From an uncultured Roseobacter sp. (GTDB taxonomy: Bacteria > Pseudomonadota > Alphaproteobacteria > Rhodobacterales > Rhodobacteraceae): 59,136 nucleotides of DNA. Each line of letters begins with the position of its first letter. The first letter of the stretch is position 1. Positions 7,907-16,910 of the stretch are shown here, in pieces. Location of the stretch: positions 1 to 59,136 of the forward strand of contig NZ_CANLXG010000007.1 of assembly GCF_947495025.1 (NCBI RefSeq), given 5' to 3'. The translations under genes were made by a program, and so were the position numbers. Under the pieces are notes generated by a model. It was not told where the DNA came from. It saw nothing but the letters and a program-made list of their open reading frames with translations, and did not search any database.

Positions 7907-8979
7907 TGCTCAGTCTGTCCATTACGCAGGTTGTACCGGCAGATACGAGCGGGATCGCTCCCCCGCCGCCTCCGCCGCCGCCTCCCCCGCCGCCGCCGCC
8001 TCCCCCGCCTGCTGATTTCAATCTCAGCCAGGGCAGCGGAGAGCCGGTCATTACAGTCTCTGATGGCACAATCACGATCGTGGTCGCCGATCCCCTGATC
8101 TATGCGGGCAGCTATGAGGTAGCGGTCAGCGCCTTTGACACCGTGGATGCTGTGAACCTCGTGTTGCCGGCTCTGTCGGGCATTGCAGCGCCAGGAGAGG
8201 TTCTGACGATCACGCCGGGCCTGTGGCTGCTGAACGAAAGCGCCTCCGGTGCCGTGACCTATGAGATCGCCCGGGACGGGGCGGTAACCGGCCCCGCCGC
8301 GCCGCCGGCCTATACGGTGGTTCAGGCAGATGTGCAGAGCAGTATCAGCATCATCGAAACCGTGGCCGGACAGTCGGCAGAAAGCGCCTCTGTCCTGATC
8401 CCCGGGATCGACAGTTTCGAGGGACCTGACCAGCTGCTCACCAGCTATACCGGCCCTTCCGGCAGCAGCTGGACAGAATTCGATACGGCCGGCAACAGCT
8501 ATATCCTGAACGGCAGCGTCACCAGTAACATCCGCTATGGCCGCAGCTTTGTGATCCGGGATGACACCGTCGGGATCGCCGACTGCCGGCTGACCGCAAA
8601 TATTCAGGAGCTGAACTCCGGCGCCTCCTTCCCTGCGCATGCCGGGATCGTACTGCGGTATACTGATCCGTCGAACTACTACCTTGTGCGCCACAACCGG
8701 CCCAACCTGGAATGGCGGCTCATCCGTGTCACGGGGTCATCCTTCACCACTCTGGACAGTTGGACGGACAGCTTCCTGACCGGCCAGGTCCGCAATGTCG
8801 CCTTCGAGATCACCGGCAGCGCGCTGCAGGTCGTCATCGACGGTGTCCCGCGTATGTCGGCCACGGATACCGACCACACCACCGGCGGCGCGGGTCTGTA
8901 TTTTTACGGCAACAATAACGCTCCCCCGGTAACTGATGGTCCTGTCATCCAGGACTTCGGCTTTGAGGATCTGACATAA
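7906..8979 (+). CDS. Polyproline-linked lectin-like spike or surface protein
   Basis: A 357-residue protein with no signal peptide. The first 18 residues (MLSLSITQVVPADTSGIA) are followed by 17 consecutive prolines (19-35), a rigid rod. Residues about 37-165 look like an Ig-like beta domain. Residues about 170-357, starting IDSFEGPDQLL and ending in YFYGNNNAPPV and FGFEDLT, look like a concanavalin A/LamG-type jelly roll, a carbohydrate-binding fold. It begins by TAATG overlap with the spike base gene and ends by TAATG overlap with the beta-helix gene. The likely role is the spike stalk and sugar-binding head. The absence of a signal peptide fits assembly into a particle or non-classical export. 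Confidence 0.65.
   Translation: MLSLSITQVVPADTSGIAPPPPPPPPPPPPPPPPPADFNLSQGSGEPVITVSDGTITIVVADPLIYAGSYEVAVSAFDTVDAVNLVLPALSGIAAPGEVLTITPGLWLLNESASGAVTYEIARDGAVTGPAAPPAYTVVQADVQSSISIIETVAGQSAESASVLIPGIDSFEGPDQLLTSYTGPSGSSWTEFDTAGNSYILNGSVTSNIRYGRSFVIRDDTVGIADCRLTANIQELNSGASFPAHAGIVLRYTDPSNYYLVRHNRPNLEWRLIRVTGSSFTTLDSWTDSFLTGQVRNVAFEITGSALQVVIDGVPRMSATDTDHTTGGAGLYFYGNNNAPPVTDGPVIQDFGFEDLT
7960..8010 (+). repeat. CCN codon tract encoding 17 prolines
   Basis: Seventeen proline codons in a row, all ending in C, G or T in mixed order, form a low-complexity CCG/CCT/CCC tract inside the lectin-like gene. The complementary strand would encode polyglycine or polyarginine, and open frames there are artefacts. 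Such tracts are prone to replication slippage, and translation would need elongation factor P. Confidence 0.95.
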
Positions 8980-10982
8980 TGCCCAGCTTCAAGTTCACGG
9001 GCCTCAGCCCGTTTGACTACTACAGCATGCAGATTGGCAACGGCAGCACTGCCCTGGAGGCCCGCGGGTACCAGGGCATTGTGCCCGGCAGCGGGGCCAT
9101 TACGATTTCGGTCCGGCGCGGTACGCTGCAGGTCGCCCCTGAAGGGGTCGGTTTTACGGCTACCATTGACGGCGAGAAGGGCGGCCCCGGTCCGGCAGAT
9201 GTCGATTTCGGCGACGGCAATGTCTATGACCCGCGGTTTCACGAACTGATCTACCGGTGGGATTTCGGGGATACACCGCGTGGATTCACCCATGTGGAGA
9301 ACCTGCCGGCGGCATGGAATGACACCAGTATCGCCTACGGGCCGGTCGTGCAGCATACCTACCGGACCCCCGGCACCTATACGGTGACCCTGTCAGTCTT
9401 CAACCCGCGCACCGGGGACACCCATACACAGACCACCGGGGTCTCCGTGGGAGATCCGGAAACAGTCTTTGCGGGCAGCAACACTCTCTTTGTCGATCCG
9501 GCCGGTGTGCATGCAAATGCGCCGGCCGGTGCCGCACTCTACACAGACTTTGACACAGCCTTTGCCGCCGCCACCGGCGGGAACCGGCGGGTGATGCTGG
9601 AAGATGGTGCGGCCGCCACCTGTACCTCCCATTATGTCGGCGGTGCTTATGGCTCGGTACATCTGTGCGCCGTGCCGGGCGCTGTCACCCGCCCGGTTAT
9701 TACCTGGGTCCCGGGCGGTACGCGCGCGGAAATGTTCCGTGTCCGCGATGGTGGGGCCGGCAGGGACCTGTCCGTCAGCGGTCTGCGTTTCCAGGGGCCC
9801 TACGACTCGACCACCGAAACCGGGCCGGTGGATGTGGACTGTTTTCAGATTGAGGCCAACCCCCACCGCTATCTCCACCTGCACGACTGTATCTTTGACG
9901 GTTTTCAGGACGCGTGCATCAGCACCTCGACGGAAAGCAACGGCCAGACACGGATGATCAATGACTGCCTGGTCACCAACTGGCGCAACTTTGCCATCGG
10001 GTGCTTCTCAAAAAGCAATGACCGCACGGACACCTCGAAATTCCTCGCGATCGTCGGCTGCAATCTGGCCCAGCACGTGGATGCACTTGCCGGCAACGGC
10101 GACAAGGCCAACAACAATACCCACGGTCCGGTCCGGATCGGTGACGGGGACACCTGCGCCATTCTGCAGAACGATATGTTCAGCCGGTGCGGTTGGTCAG
10201 CCGGCGAATCCGGCTTCATCGCGATCCAGCCCTGCCTGCGCCTCAACAGCCGGGGCAAACCCGGTCAGCGCTCCAATGTTTCCATGAACACGATGGAAGG
10301 TGGTGACAGCGTTCTTACCGCCTCTGTGGCGACAAATGGTGATGATGCCGGTGATGCGGGCAATATCCTGATCGATATGAACCTGCTGATCGGCGATCAC
10401 ATGACGCAGCGGTTCGTCGATTTCTCTGCCGGGAGTGCTACGGTGCGTAACTGTATCGGCATCAACCCTGACACGGCCACGCTGGGAGACGGCTCTTTCG
10501 GCGATCCCGTGGCCTTTGTCGCAGGGTATAAAATTTCCGCCACCACAGATGCCGGCAGGGCCTCACCGGTTTTCATATACAATAATACCTTTGTGAATCT
10601 GATGACGGATGCGGCCACCAATGACGACGCCGATATGCTCATCAAGTCTCCGGTGACACTGACCATGATCGAGGACAACAACGTGCTGCACCAGCCGAAC
10701 CTCGGCCAGCCGGAGACACAGGATGCGCCCTTTACGGTGGCAGAAATTCCCGCCGCCGACGGAACAACCCCCGTCATGCCACGCAGCAAGGGGTTCACGG
10801 ATCACAACAATCCGACGGTTGTGCCCGGCACCGGTTCACCGGCGGACACGGTCAGGACCTATATACCGGCCACCGGCTCCGGTGCTCTGGCCGCCGCCAC
10901 CGGTCCGCGCCGCGCACCGCGTGACTTCTTTACGGTCAGCCGTGCGGCAACACCCAGCAGGGGTGCCGTGGAGGGGGCCTGA
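8979..10982 (+). CDS. PKD domain plus parallel beta-helix protein (tailspike-like)
   Basis: A 667-residue protein. Residues about 45-158 form a PKD-type beta-sandwich (YRWDFGD at 92-98 and QHTYRTPGTYTVTLSVF at 125-141). Residues about 168-600 have the irregular repeated pattern of a right-handed parallel beta-helix, with segments such as LHDCIFDGF, MINDCLVTNW and NVSMNTMEGG. Phage tailspikes and polysaccharide lyases or hydrolases use this fold. No signal peptide is visible. It is the third gene of the coupled spike cassette (TAATG overlap). A depolymerase or binding module acting on the local polysaccharide is the best guess. A catalytic site cannot be assigned by eye. Confidence 0.7.
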   Translation: MPSFKFTGLSPFDYYSMQIGNGSTALEARGYQGIVPGSGAITISVRRGTLQVAPEGVGFTATIDGEKGGPGPADVDFGDGNVYDPRFHELIYRWDFGDTPRGFTHVENLPAAWNDTSIAYGPVVQHTYRTPGTYTVTLSVFNPRTGDTHTQTTGVSVGDPETVFAGSNTLFVDPAGVHANAPAGAALYTDFDTAFAAATGGNRRVMLEDGAAATCTSHYVGGAYGSVHLCAVPGAVTRPVITWVPGGTRAEMFRVRDGGAGRDLSVSGLRFQGPYDSTTETGPVDVDCFQIEANPHRYLHLHDCIFDGFQDACISTSTESNGQTRMINDCLVTNWRNFAIGCFSKSNDRTDTSKFLAIVGCNLAQHVDALAGNGDKANNNTHGPVRIGDGDTCAILQNDMFSRCGWSAGESGFIAIQPCLRLNSRGKPGQRSNVSMNTMEGGDSVLTASVATNGDDAGDAGNILIDMNLLIGDHMTQRFVDFSAGSATVRNCIGINPDTATLGDGSFGDPVAFVAGYKISATTDAGRASPVFIYNNTFVNLMTDAATNDDADMLIKSPVTLTMIEDNNVLHQPNLGQPETQDAPFTVAEIPAADGTTPVMPRSKGFTDHNNPTVVPGTGSPADTVRTYIPATGSGALAAATGPRRAPRDFFTVSRAATPSRGAVEGA

Positions 10983-11052
10983 CCAGCGCTTTACGCGCCG
11001 CGCAGGGGTGCATAAAGAGGGGGCAGACCACAGACCCTGAACGGAACCCCGC

Positions 11053-12312
11053 ATGCATCAGGACAGCGCCAGCCCGCATATTGCGTATCTGACCGGAGAA
11101 TATCCGGCGGTATCGCATACCTTTATCCTGCGCGAGATCGAACAGCTGCGTGCGCAGGGGCTGGAAGTCTCCACCTGTTCCGTACGCCGGACCGATGCCA
11201 CCCAGGCACGGGGGCCTGCCGAAAAAGAGGCCGCGGCCACCACATTCTATATTCTCGCCGCCGCCCGCCGGCCGGCAGTTCTGGCACGGGCCCTGATGGG
11301 TGCACTGACCCGGCCTGCGCGCCTCGGTGCCGCGGCAAAGCTGGCCTGGGACACCCGTCCGCCCGGGCTGAAAGCGGCTCTGTATCAGCTGTTTTATCTC
11401 ATCGAGGCCATGATCCTCGTACAGCACCTGCAGGCGCGCGGCGTAACCCATCTGCACAATCACTTCGCCAATTCGAGCTGTTCGGTGGCCATGCTGGCCA
11501 GCACCCTGTCCGGCATTCCCTTCAGCTTCACGCTGCACGGGCCCGCGATCTTCTTTGAACCGCGCCGCTGGCGTATTGACGCAAAGATCGCACGCGCCTC
11601 CTTTGTCGCCTGTATCAGTCATTTCTGCCGCAGCCAGGGCATGATCTTCTCTGATCCTGCTCACTGGCACAAACTGCGCATTGTGCACTGTGCCATCACA
11701 CCGGAACGCTATGGCCCTGCGGCAGACAGCCCGCCGGGCCGGGACATCGTCTTTGTCGGGCGCCTCGCAGCCGTCAAAGGGGTCCGCGTTCTGCTGGAAG
11801 CCTTTGCGCAGGTCCGCCCTGCCCACCCCGATGCCCGGCTGGTGCTGGTGGGGGATGGTGCGGAACGGACGGATATCGAAGCGCATGCACGCGCCCTGGG
11901 CTGTGCAGAGGCGGTGCGGTTCACCGGATACCTGTCACAGGACGAGGTCGCCGATGAGCTGTCACGGGCGGACATCTTTGCCCTGCCCAGTTTTGCCGAA
12001 GGCGTGCCTGTGGTGCTGATGGAAGCCATGGCCAGCCACCTGCCCGTGCTGGCCACACGGATCGCCGGCATTCCCGAACTGGTGCAGGACGGCGAAAGTG
12101 GTTTTGTGGTGCCACCCGGCGATGTGGCAGCCTTTGCCGCTGCCCTTTCCGCGCTGCTGGCGGATCCTGCACAGCGTCAGAGCATGGGCAGGAAGGGCCG
12201 TGCCCGGGTTGAGGCGGATTATAATCTGCCTGTCGAGGGTGCCTGGATGGAACAGCTGCTGCGCGGGACAGCCCCCGGGGGCGCGCTGCGCCCCGCTGAC
12301 CCCGCGTCCTGA
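11053..12312 (+). CDS. GT4 family glycosyltransferase, WcaL-like
   Basis: A 419-residue GT-B fold enzyme resembling the colanic-acid type WcaL glycosyltransferases. The N-terminus YLTGEYPAVSHTFILREI is characteristic of that group, as is HLHNHFANSS. The C-terminal domain has FVGRLAAVKG and the EX7E pair in FAEGVPVVLMEAM (E316 and E324). It lies 70 bp after the spike cassette on the same strand and may share its transcript. It ends 4 bp before the convergent acyltransferase gene, leaving no room for a separate terminator. The donor sugar is unknown. Confidence 0.9.
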   Translation: MHQDSASPHIAYLTGEYPAVSHTFILREIEQLRAQGLEVSTCSVRRTDATQARGPAEKEAAATTFYILAAARRPAVLARALMGALTRPARLGAAAKLAWDTRPPGLKAALYQLFYLIEAMILVQHLQARGVTHLHNHFANSSCSVAMLASTLSGIPFSFTLHGPAIFFEPRRWRIDAKIARASFVACISHFCRSQGMIFSDPAHWHKLRIVHCAITPERYGPAADSPPGRDIVFVGRLAAVKGVRVLLEAFAQVRPAHPDARLVLVGDGAERTDIEAHARALGCAEAVRFTGYLSQDEVADELSRADIFALPSFAEGVPVVLMEAMASHLPVLATRIAGIPELVQDGESGFVVPPGDVAAFAAALSALLADPAQRQSMGRKGRARVEADYNLPVEGAWMEQLLRGTAPGGALRPADPAS

Positions 12313-12316
12313 CCGT

Positions 12317-13324
12317 TTACTGTCCTGTCGGTTCTGCTGCAGCTTTCTTTGCTGTCAGGCGCCGGGCCAGCTGTGTGAAATAGCGCTCCAGCGTGAAGGT
12401 GCTGATATGCGCCAGCGCAAAGAACAGCACAAAAGAGATCGGCCGCTTGATCAGGTAGAGGGTCCATTTGTCCCCCTCGCCCAGCCAGCCGAGTGCTGTG
12501 AGCGGGTGCCAGACGTAAAGCGCATAGGAAATTGCGGCGATATAGGCCAGCACAGGCAGACGACAGATCTGCCGGATAAAGCCTTCGGGCATGAACAGAA
12601 TGCTGCCAACCAGTGCCATCGCGAAATAGGGCCGCAGATATGCCATATCCCCGCCCAGCTGGGTGTGGCTCGACAGGAACCACAGGGGCAGGAAGATCCA
12701 GAAGCCCCTGCCCCACCAGTGTGCGATCCGTTCAAATCCCGGCCGGTGCAGGTTCAGCCAGAACAGCGCCAGCAGGCTGCCGGACAGGATCTCATCGACC
12801 CGCAGATGCGTGTTGATGCTCTTGTAGGCGCCGATGTCCACCCGGGCCCACATGACAAGAATGGCCGCCACCGGCACCAGCCAGAACCCGCGGCGTCCGA
12901 AAATCCAGATGGCCAGACCGATCGCAATATAGAAATGCATCTCGACACAGAGCGACCACAGATGTCCGATCCCTTTGAACCCCAGGGCGGTGTAATTCAT
13001 GTACAGCAGCATGATCGCCTGGAATGTGTCCCAGCGCTGGTACATCAGCCCGGCGACCACAAAGCTGAAGAACGCCATCAGCGGCACGATCCGCGCGATC
13101 CGGCGGGTAAAAAACGTCCCTATATCGGGGGATTCATACAGAAACCGGGTGATCAGAAAACCGGACAGGCAGAAGAACAGGCTCATGCCCATCAGGCCGG
13201 TGGCAGAGTTGAGTTCCCAGTGCGACGGCCCGACAGGCAGAAGATGCGTGGCAATCACCAGCAGAATGCTGGCCGCGCGCACCCCGTCGAGTTCCGGCAG
13301 ATACCCGGTTCTGGTCTCTGTCAT
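12317..13324 (-). CDS. Acyltransferase family 3 membrane protein
   Basis: A 335-residue multi-pass inner-membrane acyltransferase of the OafA/ExoZ type, expected to acetylate or otherwise acylate sugars of the polymer. Motifs are LPELDGVRAASI (9-20) with the conserved histidine at 27, the GMSLFFCLSGFLITR segment near residue 50, and SLCVEMHFY, matching the SLxxExxFY signature. It has about ten membrane spans and no C-terminal SGNH domain, so it is the short form and not a truncation. It overlaps the upstream GT2 gene by 4 bp. Confidence 0.92.
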   Translation of the reverse strand: MTETRTGYLPELDGVRAASILLVIATHLLPVGPSHWELNSATGLMGMSLFFCLSGFLITRFLYESPDIGTFFTRRIARIVPLMAFFSFVVAGLMYQRWDTFQAIMLLYMNYTALGFKGIGHLWSLCVEMHFYIAIGLAIWIFGRRGFWLVPVAAILVMWARVDIGAYKSINTHLRVDEILSGSLLALFWLNLHRPGFERIAHWWGRGFWIFLPLWFLSSHTQLGGDMAYLRPYFAMALVGSILFMPEGFIRQICRLPVLAYIAAISYALYVWHPLTALGWLGEGDKWTLYLIKRPISFVLFFALAHISTFTLERYFTQLARRLTAKKAAAEPTGQ

Positions 13325-14253
13325 GGATCTGCCCGCTGCAGCAGATGGGCCCGTTCTGCCTCGATCTCGGCCACGGCACGGGCCTTGCCGGCAACCAGCG
13401 CCCGGCGCTGGTAGGCGCGGATAAAGCGCCGCAGTTCCGGGTCATCATATTGTTTGTCGCCCCGCAGCATGGCGCCGAAAAACCCCTGCAGCGTTGCCAG
13501 CCCGCCCAGCACATAAGGAGGGTGGCGCATCTTGTTGATCGCCGTGGCAATGAAATAGAGCGGATCAGAGCCCATGAAATACTGCCCCGTGCCATGCCGG
13601 CGGCGGCCGGTATAGATGCTGACCTGGCTGGACCCCATGGGACGCAGGTGCTCGAACTGCAGTTCGTCGTCGTCCCAGCTCACGGCAGTCCAGCCAAGCT
13701 GGCGCGCCTTGTGGCAGTCGATTCCGTCCCACATCACCTCGCGGACAAAGCCACCGATGTCCTCGAAACAGGCTCTGCGAAAGAACTTTGAGGCGCCCAC
13801 CGACATCTCATCGCCGATCTTCTCACTGACCCGGCGGCCGGCATCATCGATGAAATAGGCCTTGCCGGAACAGGTGCCGACGCGCGGGTCAGCCTCCATC
13901 CGGTTCATCAGCCCGGCGAAATACCCCGGGGGCAGATCCAGATCGAGGTCGAGTTTGCACAGATAGGTGAAGTCTCCCAGGTTCACCGTATCCAGACCGA
14001 AGTAAAAGGCCTCGATCACACCCGGACCCACAGCGCGGTGCCCGCGGTCGGGTTTGTCGAGCACGCGGATCCAGTCGTGCTCAGCCGCATATTCCGCCAG
14101 AATATCGCCGGTGGCATCCGTGGAGCCGTCGTTGACGATGACCCAGAGTGTGGGGCGTTCGGTCTGGGCCACCATGCTGTCCAGGGTGCGGCGCATGAAA
14201 TCCGCCTCATTCCTGCAGGGGGAAATCACAACAAAAGCACGGGGATCAGACAT
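13321..14253 (-). CDS. GT2 family glycosyltransferase
   Basis: A 310-residue GT2 enzyme. It has VVISPCRNEADFMRRT at 8-23, NDGSTDATGD (41-50) and the metal-binding KLDLDLDLPPGYF (100-112). It lacks obvious membrane spans and is probably cytoplasmic. It is cotranscribed with the acyltransferase, which starts inside its 3' end (4 bp overlap), so the two may act on the same residue. The 230 bp upstream separates it from the divergent nucleotide-sugar dehydrogenase gene and should carry both promoters. Confidence 0.9.
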   Translation of the reverse strand: MSDPRAFVVISPCRNEADFMRRTLDSMVAQTERPTLWVIVNDGSTDATGDILAEYAAEHDWIRVLDKPDRGHRAVGPGVIEAFYFGLDTVNLGDFTYLCKLDLDLDLPPGYFAGLMNRMEADPRVGTCSGKAYFIDDAGRRVSEKIGDEMSVGASKFFRRACFEDIGGFVREVMWDGIDCHKARQLGWTAVSWDDDELQFEHLRPMGSSQVSIYTGRRRHGTGQYFMGSDPLYFIATAINKMRHPPYVLGGLATLQGFFGAMLRGDKQYDDPELRRFIRAYQRRALVAGKARAVAEIEAERAHLLQRADP

Positions 14254-14483
14254 AACGGACGACCTTCAGGATACAGAACACATAATAGGATACGGGGCTT
14301 TGTGCAGAGGGCACATCTTTTTTGCAAGGGTGGCCTGCCTGCAGGCCTGAATCTGTTCATCATTCCGACATAGTCTTGCTAAATGACGGGATTATTGCCA
14401 AACGCACTATGGTGACGGGAGGCGCATACGGTCTGTCGGCCCGTGTGTTTTACTGAGTCCCAAAGGTATTAAAGGACAATCCG

Positions 14484-15803
14484 ATGTCTCTGATGAAAGC
14501 CATAGAGAACCAGACCGCCCGTGTCGGCGTGATCGGGCTGGGCTATGTGGGCCTGCCCCTGGCTGTTACCGCCGCGACCCGCGGATTTGCCGTGACCGGG
14601 TTTGATGTGGACCCGCGCAAGATGGAACAGCTCTCTGCCGGCGCCAGCTATATCGGCGCGGTGAGCGACGAGGCCCTGGGCGCTGTGGTCAGCGCGGCGC
14701 GCTTTGACTGGACCACGGATTTCGCGCGCCTTGCGGAATGTGATGTGATCATCATCTGCGTGCCGACCCCGCTGACAGCCCAGAAAGAGCCTGATCTGTC
14801 TTATGTAGAGACAACCACACGCGCGATTGCCGCGCATATGGCACCGCAGACCCTGGTGGTGCTGGAATCCACGACCTTTCCCGGCACGACCGATGATGTG
14901 CTGACACCGCTGCTGGCGGCCAGCGGCCTGAAGATGGGCGAAGAGGTCTTTGTCGGCTTCTCGCCCGAGCGCGAGGATCCGGGCAATACATCCTTCAATA
15001 CCGCCACCATCCCGAAAATCGTCGCCGGCGACGGCGATCTGGCCGGTGATCTGGTCGCGGCCTTCTATGAGCGGGTCGTCGACAAGGTGGTCCGTGTCAG
15101 CTCCACCCGCACCGCTGAGGCAGTGAAAATCACCGAGAACGTCTTCCGGGCGGTCAATATCGCCATGGTCAACGAGCTCAAGCTGGTCTTTGACGAGATG
15201 GATATCGACGTCTGGGAGGTGATCGACGGAGCGGCCACCAAGCCCTTTGGCTTTATGCCCTTTTATCCGGGCCCCGGCCTGGGCGGACACTGTATTCCGA
15301 TCGACCCCTTCTATCTGTCCTGGAAGGCCCGCGAATATGAAGTGCCTACGCGCTTTATCGAGCTGGCGGGCGAGATCAACACCGCCATGCCGCACCATGT
15401 CATCGACCGCACCCGCGAAGTGCTCGACCGCGCCTGTGGCAAGGGTCTGAGCCGGGCGCGTATCCTGCTGGTCGGCGTGGCCTACAAGAAAAACGTCTCT
15501 GATATGCGCGAAAGCCCCTCGATGAAACTGATGCAGCTGCTGGATGAGGCCGGCGCCGAAGTGGCCTATCTCGACCCGCATGTGCCGGAAATTCCGCCGA
15601 TGCGCGAATACGGACAGTTCACGGCCCGTGCCGCCCTGGATCCCGGGGCTGTGACAGAGGCCGCTTTTGACGCGGTGCTTATTGCCACGGACCACGATGC
15701 CATTGATTACGCCGCCCTGCTGGAGCTTGGCTGCCCCGTCATAGATACCCGCAATGCCATTGCCCGCCGCAACCTCTCTCTGGCGCAGGTGACCAAGGTT
15801 TAA
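14484..15803 (+). CDS. UDP-N-acetylhexosamine 6-dehydrogenase, WbpA-like
   Basis: A 439-residue nucleotide-sugar dehydrogenase that oxidises C6 of a UDP-sugar in two NAD-dependent steps. The Rossmann motif is VGVIGLGYVGLPLA (14-27), ESTTFPGTT starts at 128, and the catalytic cysteine is Cys270 in GGHCIPIDPFYLSWKA. The HCIPIDPFYL form and the long dehydrogenase layout fit the WbpA/Vi-antigen branch (UDP-GlcNAc to UDP-GlcNAcA) better than UDP-glucose dehydrogenase, which is encoded separately at 35751. AAGGAC precedes the ATG at good spacing. It starts the large plus-strand biosynthetic run to 24472. Confidence 0.88.
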   Translation: MSLMKAIENQTARVGVIGLGYVGLPLAVTAATRGFAVTGFDVDPRKMEQLSAGASYIGAVSDEALGAVVSAARFDWTTDFARLAECDVIIICVPTPLTAQKEPDLSYVETTTRAIAAHMAPQTLVVLESTTFPGTTDDVLTPLLAASGLKMGEEVFVGFSPEREDPGNTSFNTATIPKIVAGDGDLAGDLVAAFYERVVDKVVRVSSTRTAEAVKITENVFRAVNIAMVNELKLVFDEMDIDVWEVIDGAATKPFGFMPFYPGPGLGGHCIPIDPFYLSWKAREYEVPTRFIELAGEINTAMPHHVIDRTREVLDRACGKGLSRARILLVGVAYKKNVSDMRESPSMKLMQLLDEAGAEVAYLDPHVPEIPPMREYGQFTARAALDPGAVTEAAFDAVLIATDHDAIDYAALLELGCPVIDTRNAIARRNLSLAQVTKV

Positions 15804-15945
15804 CCGTACCCCGGCAAAGCAGACAAATTTCCGACAAATACGTATATTAACATCAGACCGACGATCAGAGCCCGAATCCATAAGACCAGACCGCTTTTCA
15901 GAGCGTGATACGAGACAGACTGTGCAATCCGCCCGGAGATACCAT

Positions 15946-16788
15946 ATGACCCAGACGCCTGCTTATCCGATTGATGCCGAAACGCTGCTGACCCCGACAG
16001 ATGCGGCCCGTGCGCTGGGAAAAAGCCATGCCGGGGTCTATCAGAGCGGCGAGCCTTATCATCACATCTGCATTGATAACTTTCTGCCCGAAAGCATTCT
16101 GGAGCGGGTCTGCCGCGACCTTGAGAACATGCCTGCCGCCGAAGCCAGTTTCAGCCGCGCGCAGGAAAACCTGAAGTCCTCCTATATTCCCGAGCGGCTG
16201 CCAGAGTTCACCAGGAACCTGTTTTATGCCTTCAACTCGCGCCCCTTCATCCTCTTTCTCGAAGAGATGACGGGCATCAGGGGGCTGATCCCGGACCCTT
16301 ATTATAACGGGGCCGGTATCCACAAAACGCTCAACGGTGGTCATCTGGACATTCATGCGGATTTCAACCTGCACAAGCAGATGGGTGTGGAGCGGCGCCT
16401 GAATGTCCTGATTTACCTGAATAAAAACTGGCAGGAAGACTGGGGCGGCTCGTTCGAGATCTGGGACAACGACATGACCCGCAAGATGGCGAGCTTTGTA
16501 CCGACCTTTAACCGCATGGTCTGTTTCTCCACCGGCTCGGACACCTTCCATGGCAATCCCGAACCGGTGAACCATCCCGATGGCGAGGCCCGCCAGTCCA
16601 TCGCGCTGTATTATTACACCGCCACCTGGGACGATACCCGCAAAGAACACACGACGCTCTTCCGGCCCCGGCCGGGATCGGCAGATCAGACTGACCGGCT
16701 GGTGGCGCGCCGTGCCATGGTCAAGGATATCCTGCCCCCGGCGATTTACCGCAGAATAGGCAGCAAGCTGCGGCGGCTGGGCCTCTGA
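15946..16788 (+). CDS. 2-oxoglutarate/Fe(II)-dependent oxygenase, prolyl hydroxylase-like
   Basis: A 280-residue double-stranded beta-helix dioxygenase. The iron ligands appear to be H137 and D139 in IHADFN, with the distal H202 in FHGNPEPV. R216 in RQSIALYYYT would bind the 2-oxoglutarate carboxylate. The fold resembles bacterial prolyl-4-hydroxylase-like enzymes of polysaccharide clusters, so the substrate may be a sugar, lipid carrier or protein. This cannot be resolved here. I chose the ATG at 15946 because GGAG lies 6 bases upstream. A GTG at 15922 would add eight residues. It sits between the dehydrogenase and exosortase genes. Confidence 0.82.
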   Translation: MTQTPAYPIDAETLLTPTDAARALGKSHAGVYQSGEPYHHICIDNFLPESILERVCRDLENMPAAEASFSRAQENLKSSYIPERLPEFTRNLFYAFNSRPFILFLEEMTGIRGLIPDPYYNGAGIHKTLNGGHLDIHADFNLHKQMGVERRLNVLIYLNKNWQEDWGGSFEIWDNDMTRKMASFVPTFNRMVCFSTGSDTFHGNPEPVNHPDGEARQSIALYYYTATWDDTRKEHTTLFRPRPGSADQTDRLVARRAMVKDILPPAIYRRIGSKLRRLGL

Positions 16789-16910
16789 GCGGATAAAGTT
16801 TTTGTCAGGATGAACAGTTAACGTAGCGAAAACCGATAAATTACGGCATAGTCCCGCGGGAAGGTTCCGTTCAGTATCTGGTTCACGAGTTTTTCAGAAA
16901 GGACCTGAAG

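Noticed and set aside
7785..8694. Long minus-strand frames opposite the polyproline gene, rich in glycine or arginine
   Set aside because: They are the reverse reading of the proline-codon tract and its neighbours. They lack ribosome sites and family motifs, while the plus-strand genes are coupled and homologous.
12317..13324. Truncated long acyltransferase
   Set aside because: At 335 residues it matches the short family form without an SGNH domain, and all core motifs are present with a clean start and stop.
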